Positions 5,618 to 13,370 of a stretch of 39,907 nt of DNA are shown here, one piece after another. Source of the stretch: a virus. Made by a program: the position numbers and the translations under genes. Numbering within the stretch: the first letter of the stretch is position 1; every line of letters begins with the position of its first letter. Location: the IMG/VR virus record IMGVR_UViG_3300031344_000012, positions 1-39,907 of that record, one strand, 5' to 3'. The notes under the pieces are model-generated. The model saw only the letters and a program-made list of their open reading frames with translations. It was not told the origin of the DNA and searched no databases.

Positions 5618-5632
5618 GAATACGTTGTATTC
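5618..5632. promoter_or_regulatory. Operator-like inverted repeat
   Basis: GAATAC GTT GTATTC is a perfect 6-bp inverted repeat with a 3-base centre, lying between the candidate promoter (5667-5695) and the ATG at 5604. It is well placed for an operator or an autoregulatory site. Confidence 0.35.
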
Positions 5633-5666
5633 GTTATCTGCGGTGAACTGCTCACCACATACTATT

Positions 5667-5695
5667 ACTATATCACTGTCTGAGAATTACTGCAA
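5667..5695 (-). promoter_or_regulatory. Candidate sigma-70 promoter for the ssDNA-binding gene
   Basis: On minus, TTGCAG (-35, complement of 5690-5695) and TATAGT (-10, complement of 5667-5672) are separated by exactly 17 bases. Transcription would start near 5660 and give a leader of about 55 bases that contains the inverted repeat at 5618-5632. Confidence 0.5.
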
Positions 5696-5750
5696 TCCAG
5701 GCTTATTCAATTTCTTTTCCACCCTTGTCCAAAAAGAGCTCCAGCTCCAA

Positions 5751-5763
5751 GTTGACCGTCAAC
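5751..5763. promoter_or_regulatory. Operator-like inverted repeat upstream of the plus operon
   Basis: GTTGAC C GTCAAC is a perfect 6-bp inverted repeat with a single central base, ending 16 bp before the start codon at 5780. It may bind a dimeric regulator of the plus-strand operon. No clear -10 box is seen beside it. Confidence 0.3.
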
Positions 5764-5779
5764 CCGAAAGAAGGAACGA

Positions 5780-6139
5780 ATGTCATCCAATAGAATAAAA
5801 CTATTAGAATTAGAACTAAAACTAGCAAAACTAAAAGAATGTTCTTGTAATGATTTTGACTATGAGAACAAGTGTAAAGAATGTGGTGTTGTGTTCGATG
5901 AACACCCAGATGGCTTTCCTAAAGGAAAGGTACAAGTTAAAGTATTGTATGCTAAGATAGATTACTACTCGGAGCGAAATGATTATGGTACTGATACGGA
6001 TTGTGTTCGCGCTACTTGTCCTAACTGCTTACAATCTACCGAGAGTTATGGTGATGGTGACAGCAGTATAAAGAGGTGTCTTGTTCTATTACAACAGCAG
6101 TGTGGTTGTGCTGAGTTCTTTGGAGCAAGTTCTAAGTAA
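5780..6139 (+). CDS. Cys-rich putative zinc-binding protein
   Basis: A 119-residue protein with a strong ribosome binding site (GAAGGA) before ATG. An N-terminal Leu/Lys helix (residues 6-20) precedes Cys pairs CSC, CKEC at about 32-35, CPNC at about 80-83 and CGC at about 108-110, enough for two zinc sites. It is the first gene of the plus operon, ahead of the repeat region and polymerase. The function is unknown; nucleic-acid binding is likely but unproven. Confidence 0.7.
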   Translation: MSSNRIKLLELELKLAKLKECSCNDFDYENKCKECGVVFDEHPDGFPKGKVQVKVLYAKIDYYSERNDYGTDTDCVRATCPNCLQSTESYGDGDSSIKRCLVLLQQQCGCAEFFGASSK

Positions 6140-6144
6140 TAGTT

Positions 6145-6240
6145 CTCTCTCTTCTACTACCTGATTCTTCTACTACCTGATGGGAGAGGATGGGAGAGGA
6201 TGGGAGAGGATGGGAGAGGATGGGAGAGGTAGTGAGAGAG
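6145..6240 (+). repeat. Pyrimidine/purine tandem repeats before the 113-bp element
   Basis: Two copies of the 16-mer TCTTCTACTACCTGAT (6150-6181) are followed by five copies of the decamer TGGGAGAGGA (6181-6230, the last one ending in T). The flanks can pair: CTCTCTC and ACTACC at 6145-6161 match GGTAGT and GAGAGAG at 6228-6240. A purine-rich tract of similar composition precedes the second 113-bp element near 39200-39245. No gene is supported here, although a frame is open by virtue of the repeat. Confidence 0.8.
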
Positions 6241-6349
6241 ACTACGGTACTTAAACAGTATAATATAACTCTTACTTCTCTCGGATCTACCTTGTTTCAT
6301 AGTGTTTCCATTACTTTTTGCCAAAAAACTCGTTTTGCTTCTCCCTTAC
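6237..6349 (+). repeat. 113-bp conserved element, left copy
   Basis: This stretch aligns without gaps to 39263-39375, with about 12 mismatches in 113 bases; the first 65 bases differ at one position. The core begins AGAGACTACGGTACTTAAAC and includes TATAATATAAC and CTCTCGGATCTACC, then a more variable part ending in CAAAAAACTCGTTTT. It lies about 50 bp before the polymerase start, in the same orientation relative to the downstream gene as the right copy. No good -35 box lies 17 bp before the TATAAT. It is probably a phage promoter or replication origin. Confidence 0.85.
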
Positions 6350-6399
6350 CGAACTTATCCGAGACTACCATCAAAAGAAATTAAATACCGTATAGGTTG

Positions 6400-7890
6400 A
6401 TGTTATTATTAGACACACCTACATTTGGCACTACAAAAGGAGATAGAGTGAAGTTCATGAGAAAGGCAGTATCAGCCAATTTTAGAAAGTTTGTTTTCAA
6501 CAAGTATCCAAATCTTTGTAATGACAATCCTATGTCTGAAGTATATAGGAACTTCTTTCGATACTTATGTTTTTCTACTTATGTAGAAAAGAGGGAAGGT
6601 AAGACAAAGGATATGCTTCTAATACCCGCTTGGAAGTTGAAGCAGTTTACCAATCAACCCTTATCCGGACAATTCATTTTAGATAATATGAAAAAGGATG
6701 TATTACCAAACCTTGTTTGGTCGGAGCCATCTAAATTTAGTGATGGGGTAGGATACTTTGGTAGTTGCAGAAGAATACTGAACGATGGTTTTGACGATGA
6801 GATGAATGAAGAACTTGAGTTAGAATTACAAAGAATACCAAGAGCAAAGTCTGGCTTCGTATTCTTTTTTAATGGAAATAATTTTGATCAGTATTGTATT
6901 CGCCAACAAAGATTACAAGAATTATCTCTTCATACAGATTATATTGAAACGTTTGAACTCAATCCTACTCAACGCAAAATATATGATTACCTTAACCGTT
7001 CCGATGGAGAGATCAATGTCCGTAAATTGACAATGAACGCTGCTGCTATCGAGAATGCAATTATACAAATTGAAAACCCTAATAGCCGTAAGATACAGCG
7101 TCGTATCCTAACGTCAATCACAGGTTTTCCTAAGGTCCTTTACGCGCCTTCCAAAGAAGACCGCACACCGCGCCTCTCCTGTATCAATGATAGCTTCATC
7201 ACATTGAAGAGGGAAGTAAGGAAAGCATTCTCTATTGGTTGGACAGAAGTTGATCTTGAAAGTTCTCAATTCTGTATCTTCAGCAAAGAGGTGAATGCTC
7301 CATTATCAGAAAGCCTTATTGCTTCTGATCATAATATATGGGAGTACTTTGCTTCTACCTGTGGTGTTGAACTAACACCAATGGTAAAAAACGATGTATT
7401 CAAACCAACAATGTATGGGATTGTTTTTGGTCAAGGTGATAGAAAACGAAATGAAAGATTGAAGAAGTATAATTTTCTAAATCTATTAGATAATCCTATC
7501 ATAAAGGAGTTGTTAGAATATCGTAATATATATTATAAGAAAATACAGGATGAAGGTTTTATATATGATGCTTGGGGGAATAAATTAGATCTAAAAGAAA
7601 GAATTGAATTATTCGATAAATTGAAATTGAAAAAGAATCCTATAGCATCGCTTGTATCATCTCGCATTCAATCTATCGAGATGTCTATTATAGAACCAAT
7701 ATATGATATTGCAATAGAATATGGAGATACATATCTTTTCCATATATATGGACACCAACACGATGGAATGACAATGTCATTCAATAATAAAGAGAAACAG
7801 CCATATGTATTGAGGCTGATGAGAGAAGCAGTTAGTGAAAGAGCAAAACAATTCGGTATAACAATGAAATTAGAAAGCAAGGATCTATGA
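6400..7890 (+). CDS. Family A (Pol I superfamily) polymerase, exonuclease-less
   Basis: A 496-residue nucleotidyltransferase; I chose the ATG behind ATAGG over the TTG one codon upstream. The C-terminal half follows the Pol A order: PRLSCIND with a basic helix (like PNLQNIP...R.AF), motif A VDLESSQF (Asp near 285), motif B KPTMYGIVFG (Lys near 335, Tyr 339, Phe 343), GFIYDAWGNKLDL, the SSRIQSIEMSII helix with its conserved Gln, and motif C HQHDGM (Asp near 455). The steric-gate Glu of DYSQIE is replaced by Gln, and motif C has Gly after HD. The roughly 230 N-terminal residues are not a recognisable 3'-5' exonuclease. The size and exonuclease-less layout recall the TV-Pol group of superfamily A polymerases. 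Probably the replicative polymerase; RNA polymerase or primase activity cannot be excluded. Confidence 0.75.
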   Translation: MLLLDTPTFGTTKGDRVKFMRKAVSANFRKFVFNKYPNLCNDNPMSEVYRNFFRYLCFSTYVEKREGKTKDMLLIPAWKLKQFTNQPLSGQFILDNMKKDVLPNLVWSEPSKFSDGVGYFGSCRRILNDGFDDEMNEELELELQRIPRAKSGFVFFFNGNNFDQYCIRQQRLQELSLHTDYIETFELNPTQRKIYDYLNRSDGEINVRKLTMNAAAIENAIIQIENPNSRKIQRRILTSITGFPKVLYAPSKEDRTPRLSCINDSFITLKREVRKAFSIGWTEVDLESSQFCIFSKEVNAPLSESLIASDHNIWEYFASTCGVELTPMVKNDVFKPTMYGIVFGQGDRKRNERLKKYNFLNLLDNPIIKELLEYRNIYYKKIQDEGFIYDAWGNKLDLKERIELFDKLKLKKNPIASLVSSRIQSIEMSIIEPIYDIAIEYGDTYLFHIYGHQHDGMTMSFNNKEKQPYVLRLMREAVSERAKQFGITMKLESKDL

Positions 7891-8114
7891 AAAAGAAAAT
7901 AAAGAAGAAGATCGATGTAGAAGCACTAATAGTTGAATGTGAAAAAAATAAGGAAATTATGAAAAACTCACAACCAAAAGAAGAAGTTGAAGAAGAAGAT
8001 GATGAATATGATGATGGAATGTGTTGGGGTTGTTTGGAGGAGACGGATGGTTCGGAGTCTTGTGGCAGAAATGCCTGTAATGCATATATAGAAAATCTAA
8101 TGGGAAGGGACTAA
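7887..8114 (+). CDS. Small charged protein with Cys cluster
   Basis: A 75-residue protein translated from an ATGA overlap with the polymerase stop. It has a very basic start (MKKKIKKKID), a highly acidic middle (EEVEEEDDEYDDG) and a C-terminal CWGC...C...C cluster (residues about 46-64) that could bind one zinc. The tight coupling suggests a polymerase accessory role, but no family is recognised. Confidence 0.6.
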   Translation: MKKKIKKKIDVEALIVECEKNKEIMKNSQPKEEVEEEDDEYDDGMCWGCLEETDGSESCGRNACNAYIENLMGRD

Positions 8115-8119
8115 TAGAT

Positions 8120-8449
8120 ATGAGTAAGTATAGTGAAACTCTAAAACAGATGGTTCTAACAGCAAAGTTCAATAAAAACCTTGTTCTATGTATTCATATG
8201 CGTGGACTACAGGGGTTAAGATATTCTTTTGAAATATGTACGGTTAATGAAAAGGCTTATGCTACCGTAACTGATGCTATCTTAGAAAATGGTAATGGTT
8301 ATCCATTTTTTGAAACAAAACTAAAGTGGAGTCAAAATCATGGTAATAAGATTAATCCCTGTACTATATGTGCCGCTAATGATCCTAGTTGGGGATGGGA
8401 AAGGATCTTCCATAACCCAGAAGCTCAAAAGTTCATGGTGATAGCATGA
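8120..8449 (+). CDS. Unknown 109-residue protein
   Basis: A 109-residue protein with start codon five bases after the upstream stop. It contains CTIC near residue 81, followed by the Trp-rich NDPSWGWERIF segment. The next gene starts inside its stop codon (ATGA). No family is recognised; its place between the polymerase and endonuclease VII suggests a DNA-metabolism role. Confidence 0.6.
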   Translation: MSKYSETLKQMVLTAKFNKNLVLCIHMRGLQGLRYSFEICTVNEKAYATVTDAILENGNGYPFFETKLKWSQNHGNKINPCTICAANDPSWGWERIFHNPEAQKFMVIA

Positions 8450-8886
8450 CATACAATGCCGAAAAGAGACGCCAACATTACATCAAGAATAAGAAACAAG
8501 TTCTTGAATATCAGAATCAGTACTATACTGATCATAAAGAAGAAAGACAAGAGTATTCAAAGCAATACCACCTTGATAATGTAGAGGAGAAGAAAGAATA
8601 TAAATTAGAGGTTAGGTATAGTATTACACAAGAGCAATACAACAAGATGTTTGCTGATCAAAATGGATGCTGTGCTATCTGTGGGAAACACCAGAGTAAT
8701 TATATAAAAGCTCTTCATGTGGATCATGATCATTTTACGGGGGTTACCAGAGAACTGTTATGTGTAGTCTGTAATGTGTATCTTGGACGTATTGAAAACC
8801 CTGAAAGCAAAATCAAGGCTAAAAATCCAAAACTAATCGCAAGAGCAATGAAGTACATCAACAAACACAAAGGGACAATAAAATGA
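8446..8886 (+). CDS. Recombination endonuclease VII (HNH)
   Basis: A 146-residue protein of the T4 gp49/EndoVII family. An N-terminal basic helical stretch of about 55 residues is followed by YSITQEQYNKMFADQNGCC, CAIC (Cys 76 and 79), the beta-beta-alpha metal motif HVDHDHFTGV (residues 91-100), RELLCVVCNVYLG (Cys 106 and 109, Asn 111) and a C-terminal helix. These are the zinc ligands and catalytic His/Asp of the fold. It would resolve branched DNA before packaging. It is coupled by ATGA on both sides. Confidence 0.92.
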   Translation: MTYNAEKRRQHYIKNKKQVLEYQNQYYTDHKEERQEYSKQYHLDNVEEKKEYKLEVRYSITQEQYNKMFADQNGCCAICGKHQSNYIKALHVDHDHFTGVTRELLCVVCNVYLGRIENPESKIKAKNPKLIARAMKYINKHKGTIK

Positions 8887-9335
8887 AAACATACACAAAG
8901 TCTTATGAACAATATGGGAAGGCTTATTATCAAACGCATAAAGAAGAAATGGATGCAAAGTCTATCGCATATGCTAAGAACCCGAAGAACAGGAAACGAA
9001 TAACTGAACGAAACCGCGTCCTAAGATGGGAGAAGAAGGGGTTAGTAGTGCCACAACTTGAATACTCTTTCTACAGAGACACGTTAGAGAAGTTGTCGTA
9101 TGACGATCCATTATGGAATAAACTATTCGCATTGAAGTTGACTGATCATCAGAGAGAATTATTAGATTTGATCAGGTATGGGTATTCTCAACAGGAAATA
9201 TCTGCAATGTATAACAGCACAAATAATTCTACGGTTTGTAAAGCAGTGAATGGGAACCTTGTGTATTTTGAAGATGGAAGCATCAAGAGATATGGTGGCA
9301 TACATCGCAAAGCCAACAAAGCAGGGATACTGTAA
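8883..9335 (+). CDS. Sigma-region-4-like HTH protein, paralogue
   Basis: A 150-residue protein. The N-terminal half (YGKAYYQTHKEEMDAKSIA, then basic Asn/Arg helices) resembles the N-terminal extension of the endonuclease VII next to it. Residues 86-143 carry LTDHQRELLDLIRYG, SQQEIS, NNSTVCKAVNGN and YGGIHRK, the same layout as the HTH protein at 4565. The two lie in opposite-strand operons on either side of the control region, so a role in coordinating transcription is likely. The stop lies just before the shared terminator at 9337. Confidence 0.65.
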   Translation: MKTYTKSYEQYGKAYYQTHKEEMDAKSIAYAKNPKNRKRITERNRVLRWEKKGLVVPQLEYSFYRDTLEKLSYDDPLWNKLFALKLTDHQRELLDLIRYGYSQQEISAMYNSTNNSTVCKAVNGNLVYFEDGSIKRYGGIHRKANKAGIL

Positions 9336-9336
9336 T

Positions 9337-9372
9337 AAAAATAAAACTCCAACTACCTTTCGATAGTTGGAG
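9337..9372 (-). terminator. Rho-independent terminator of the late minus operon
   Basis: CTCCAACTA at 9347-9355 pairs perfectly with TAGTTGGAG at 9364-9372 around an 8-base loop. On minus the stem is followed by TTTTATTTTTATT, a good U-tract, so the late transcript ends here. On plus there is no T-run, but the stem may also limit read-through from the early operon. Confidence 0.8.
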
Positions 9373-9395
9373 GATATCTTCTTAGAGGGGATTTA

Positions 9396-10874
9396 TTAGC
9401 TGTTGTTGTAGTCTACTCTTACTCTTTGTATGATAATGGTTAGAGAAGTTGAAGTTGCGGTTGCCGCACCAACTGTTAGACCAAGATTGGATATGGAAGG
9501 TCGGTTAGCAACAGCTTGCATCATCGAAGAAACGTTTGCTCCAGGAGCTACACCTAATGGTGTATAACCGCTTAGTCCTGGGAAAGAGGTTCCTGCTGAT
9601 AACCCTGTATGTACAAATCCTCTAACTGGTGATTGGCATACAGCAGCAAACTCAAACATAAAACATCCGTCATTAGCTTGCGTTGGTGCATAGAAACCGC
9701 TTGGTTGCTGACCAAAAGCATTACTATCTACTTGTGCACCACCAACAGCTAATTCATAGTTCCATCCGCCTGTTCCTCCTCGGGAACCGAAAGAAAAACT
9801 GCTCATATAATTGGTGTTATCACTATCTATTCCGCAAAAACTATAGACGTTGCTACCAGAAAATCCGCTACCAGAAATAGCACCAATACTAACATATATT
9901 CTAACACGACATCCCCAGTCAATACTAGCGGAAACGGAACTGATTGGTAATCGAATTAATGGAGCTGTTCTACTACCAGAATAGTAACTTGTGCTTTGAT
10001 TAGGATTGACTTGCAATCCTGTTCCATTAGTAATCTTCATTGCAGTAAGATCATTAGCAGAGTTTTCTTTGGTCCATGTTAGTCCACCAATGGTGTATGT
10101 GGTGTTAGATGACATTGTTTGCGTAGACTGTGTAGTGAAGTCAAGGTCTAATGCTGTAACCCATCCTGCTGCTCCAGTTGCTATTGTAGTAGGAGCCCAT
10201 TGAGTTCCATTATATTCTAGAACCTGACCTGTTGTAGGAGCAGTTGATGCTACAGCCACTGTTTGTATTCCCTTGACTGTTTGAGATGTAGATGAACCTG
10301 ATAAGTCTCCTCCAGCAGCGAAGCCAGCAGATAATGTTACTGGTACATACTGAGTTCCATTGTATTCTAAAACCTGATTGCTTGTTGGCGCTGTGGCAGA
10401 GACAGGTATGCCTTGAATACCTTTTACTACCTGACTATTAGGGCTCCCACCTAAATCCCCACTTGCAGAAAAGCTCCCTTCACCTAAAGCATATAACCAT
10501 CCGTATGGTCCACCTTCTAATCTTTCACCTACTGCTACTGGTTGGTTTCCATAACCATCAGGAACATATACTTTGAATGTTGTTGCAAGAGCTGGATTGA
10601 ATACACCAGTAGCATCTAGATTGTTATTTACAACACACTTCATCAGAAGACCAGTATAAGTACCAGTCATTGTGAATGACGCTGTAAGCGTGGAGTTGTT
10701 GGTTATGATGGTTGGAACGGTTGGACCACTCTTATCTGTTCCAATTACTGTTACAGCTAATGACGAGACACCAGCAGGATTGACCAGTGTGATTGTCATT
10801 GCCTGACCTGCAGTAGCAGAATATACTGGTGGACTACCGTTTACTAAGACCGCTGGATTTGCTAGAATGGACAT
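9396..10874 (-). CDS. Tail fibre / receptor-binding protein
   Basis: A 492-residue Ser/Thr/Gly/Asn-rich protein, the last structural gene. After an N-terminal immunoglobulin-like beta region it has two tandem 50-residue modules (residues 134-180 and 185-230) of pattern F.A.GDL.GS..SQ.VKGIQ....A.TAPT..QVLEYNGTQ..P. The rest (about 240-492) is a unique beta-rich domain, probably the receptor-binding tip. The same module occurs in the capsid-side proteins at 27768 and 29973. Position after the gp48-like gene fits a baseplate-attached fibre. Confidence 0.75.
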   Translation of the reverse strand: MSILANPAVLVNGSPPVYSATAGQAMTITLVNPAGVSSLAVTVIGTDKSGPTVPTIITNNSTLTASFTMTGTYTGLLMKCVVNNNLDATGVFNPALATTFKVYVPDGYGNQPVAVGERLEGGPYGWLYALGEGSFSASGDLGGSPNSQVVKGIQGIPVSATAPTSNQVLEYNGTQYVPVTLSAGFAAGGDLSGSSTSQTVKGIQTVAVASTAPTTGQVLEYNGTQWAPTTIATGAAGWVTALDLDFTTQSTQTMSSNTTYTIGGLTWTKENSANDLTAMKITNGTGLQVNPNQSTSYYSGSRTAPLIRLPISSVSASIDWGCRVRIYVSIGAISGSGFSGSNVYSFCGIDSDNTNYMSSFSFGSRGGTGGWNYELAVGGAQVDSNAFGQQPSGFYAPTQANDGCFMFEFAAVCQSPVRGFVHTGLSAGTSFPGLSGYTPLGVAPGANVSSMMQAVANRPSISNLGLTVGAATATSTSLTIIIQRVRVDYNNS

Positions 10875-10875
10875 A

Positions 10876-11904
10876 TTAGTCTCCCCACGCTGTGGATGTT
10901 ATATTGGTATGATAAGTGATGGCTTGGATGAATGTATTGTTTGTAATACTATTGGTGCCGTGGTCATCAATCAGTTGTAGATGATATGAGAACTGATATG
11001 TCTCTATTACATTGTTAGTGCTACAAGTAATAGTAAAAGACTGTCTCGCTGTGCTACTATACGCAGAACCTGGTAATGATACTGCACCACCTAATAAGCT
11101 TTCCACTACACCGCTACTGTTATTGACACGAAAGATATTGAATGAAACAGGATTAGATGGAACTGGACCTGAAGCATTATTAAGCTGATAAGAAACGAAA
11201 ACTAAACTTAAAGTTCCACCATTGTGAACCTTCAATGGAAGATACCAGTAATTGACATCGCTTCTATTGGTATCATAATTGGTGACGCTACCAACGCTAT
11301 TGGCATTGGCTGCCCAATAGTTGAAGCCATTACCACCAGCAGTGCATGGACCTGGTAGACCTTCGGCAAATGATGTAGTAAGTTGTTTGGCTTGAGCAGT
11401 AGCGAATGTCGGGAAGTTAGTTACAGTAAAGTTGCTTGCAGTAGTATTGACTATATTAGTCTGACTACCAGCAGCCATTTGCAGTGTAGTACCTGTAGCA
11501 AACGTAGCTGTTCCTCCTGATATTGTCAGACCACCAAGAACTGTGACAGCACTACTAGCTTCGAAGTTTACTGTTCCATACAAGTTAACTGTAGAACCAA
11601 CTTCTCCATACAATGCGGCACCAGTAGTTATATCTATATATCCAGGTGATGCTACTGTAACAACCCCTTGAACATTCCACGCTGCTCCCAGATCTGTGAT
11701 AATTGCTCCAGATTGGAACTCTACTAATCCAGAAGAAAGTATGTTCAACACCGCACCTGCATCCACATTCACTACGCCTGTTATATCGCCACCAGTTCTA
11801 TTGAGTGAATTGACATGATCGCTGTCTAACTGATTTAGTTCTGCGGACGTGACTCTTTGATTGACTGTAAGACCTGTTCCGAATACTGCTGTAAAATTTG
11901 CCAT
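10876..11904 (-). CDS. Tail fibre shaft, beta-helix-like
   Basis: A 342-residue protein with a good ribosome binding site (AAAGGAAA). It starts ANFTAVFGTGLTVNQRVTSA, a pattern I associate with fibre anchors, followed by repeating short beta strands of Val/Ile/Gly/Ala (about residues 35-160, such as GSTVNLYGTVNFEASSAVTV) that look like a triple beta-helix shaft. The C-terminal half is a beta domain with RQSFTITCSTNN. It sits between the gp48-like protein and the terminal fibre and is probably the proximal fibre part. Confidence 0.65.
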   Translation of the reverse strand: MANFTAVFGTGLTVNQRVTSAELNQLDSDHVNSLNRTGGDITGVVNVDAGAVLNILSSGLVEFQSGAIITDLGAAWNVQGVVTVASPGYIDITTGAALYGEVGSTVNLYGTVNFEASSAVTVLGGLTISGGTATFATGTTLQMAAGSQTNIVNTTASNFTVTNFPTFATAQAKQLTTSFAEGLPGPCTAGGNGFNYWAANANSVGSVTNYDTNRSDVNYWYLPLKVHNGGTLSLVFVSYQLNNASGPVPSNPVSFNIFRVNNSSGVVESLLGGAVSLPGSAYSSTARQSFTITCSTNNVIETYQFSYHLQLIDDHGTNSITNNTFIQAITYHTNITSTAWGD

Positions 11905-11912
11905 TGTTTCCT

Positions 11913-12854
11913 TTAGATTGGTGCGCTATCACAATTATATGCGTTGATTGGATATGGGAATGTACTACTATTACAGTCAGCGAAAAACCCATCAATCCAG
12001 AACGGTTGGTTTGTAAAGTTTGCTGGAACTGATGTAAATGTAAGTGATGTATTGTTTACTATAGTTGCCACTGTTAGCTGATGCCATACCCCTACATTAT
12101 CTGATAGTTCTATTATTGTTCCTGCAGTTATACCGCAAGCACTGTTAGTCAATGTAGTGTGTGTTGTTGTACCATTGTTGATACCTTCTACTGCTGTAAG
12201 TGTTGCAATGTTACCATACCCATCAGAGTTATTGAATGTAGCAGAGAACCAGTCAAAAGATGTCCATGCAGGAAGATAAGAGTTCAATACAGGGAAGATA
12301 AGATATGCTTGGTTCCAAAACGTATACTGACTCATTGAGCTGGGACGGTGTATATCTATATATAATGAAGCAGCAGTGGAGAACCATCCAGCACCAGCAA
12401 CCAATGTATTTAGTCCACCAATGATACCTGTTGGTATACCGCCACCAACAGCAGCACTTTCTGGAATAGTTATTAGTAATTCGAATATCTGTGGAATAAT
12501 CTTATTCATCAATGTGATGATATTACTTTGTGTTGGTATTTGATTTATCAATGCAAACTTAGTTGCTATAGCAGCTCTTCGTAAATCTAATGGTTCATTT
12601 AGTATTGGTTGTAAATTGAATATAGCTTCCCATCGAGAAAGCATAGTATCCATTGTATTCGGATCAAACTGATTAGAAACATTACCATAAACCTGCCATA
12701 TGTTATAACAAGCTCTTGCTAATGCATCACATATAATATCAACGTTAGATAACGTTGTATTTGTGAACTGATTACCAAGCCCCTGAAGGATTGAATCTCT
12801 AATTGTTAATAGATCTGCTCTATTACTATTTCCACATCTAACTGGAACAAGCAT
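11913..12854 (-). CDS. Baseplate protein, Mu gp48 / YmfQ-like
   Basis: A 313-residue protein. The N-terminal 130 residues (ADLLTIRDSILQGLGNQFTN, then CDALARACYNIW and RRAAIATKFA) match the helical region of Mu gp48/YmfQ (DUF2313), which links baseplate J-type wedge proteins to fibres. The C-terminal third is beta-rich and may dock the fibre. The gene order after the gp47-like gene supports this. Confidence 0.65.
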   Translation of the reverse strand: MLVPVRCGNSNRADLLTIRDSILQGLGNQFTNTTLSNVDIICDALARACYNIWQVYGNVSNQFDPNTMDTMLSRWEAIFNLQPILNEPLDLRRAAIATKFALINQIPTQSNIITLMNKIIPQIFELLITIPESAAVGGGIPTGIIGGLNTLVAGAGWFSTAASLYIDIHRPSSMSQYTFWNQAYLIFPVLNSYLPAWTSFDWFSATFNNSDGYGNIATLTAVEGINNGTTTHTTLTNSACGITAGTIIELSDNVGVWHQLTVATIVNNTSLTFTSVPANFTNQPFWIDGFFADCNSSTFPYPINAYNCDSAPI

Positions 12855-13369
12855 TAGTATACCTTGAATGTAATGAATTGACCAACGAAGTCATTGGGTG
12901 CAAATGCTCCCCCTGTTAGCGTATTGAGTATTACTGTGAATTGATTGCTTGAGTTGATTGTAACACTCGCACTTGCTAAAGGTGTACTACCTAAAACATT
13001 TACTGATACATCTGTGACGTTTACTGGTATGCCAGAATTACCGAGAAAATCTGTAATTGATGATGGCATAGTAACAGTTATGTTCCCGGTGCTATTACGA
13101 ACGAATGTAGGATTTTGTGGTAGTTGCCATCCAGCGTATATGCCAGACGTCCATGTAGTGCTACCTGTAATTACAGGAGTACCTGTCGTGCCAACAATCT
13201 GCATACGGCACATAGGAGCAGACTGTAATACAGCTGTAAGATCATTACTACGTTGGTTCATACATACTGCTGGTAATTCAGATGATGGATCCTTAGTTGG
13301 AAAAGCATCGATTAGCTTGGTTACGAGTTGGTAGTTGGTAATTACTGGTTTTTGTGGGAATGATGTCAT
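12854..13369 (-). CDS. Baseplate-associated protein, unknown
   Basis: A 171-residue protein from the ATG of MTSFPQKP, behind AGGA; an upstream start would lie inside the gp47-like gene. It is beta-rich (TVTMPSSITDFLGNSGIPVN and later Val/Thr strands) and has no recognised family. Its position between the gp47-like and gp48-like genes, with a single-base overlap downstream, makes a baseplate or fibre-adaptor protein likely. Confidence 0.6.
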   Translation of the reverse strand: MTSFPQKPVITNYQLVTKLIDAFPTKDPSSELPAVCMNQRSNDLTAVLQSAPMCRMQIVGTTGTPVITGSTTWTSGIYAGWQLPQNPTFVRNSTGNITVTMPSSITDFLGNSGIPVNVTDVSVNVLGSTPLASASVTINSSNQFTVILNTLTGGAFAPNDFVGQFITFKVY

Positions 13370-13370
13370 T

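Noticed and set aside
6190-6384. Plus-strand 64-codon frame over the tandem repeats
   Set aside because: Gly/Glu/Arg translation of the decamer repeat and 113-bp element; the right copy of the element does not keep a frame.
9396-11904. Diversity-generating retroelement linked to the fibre genes
   Set aside because: No reverse transcriptase and no template repeat with A-biased differences is found.
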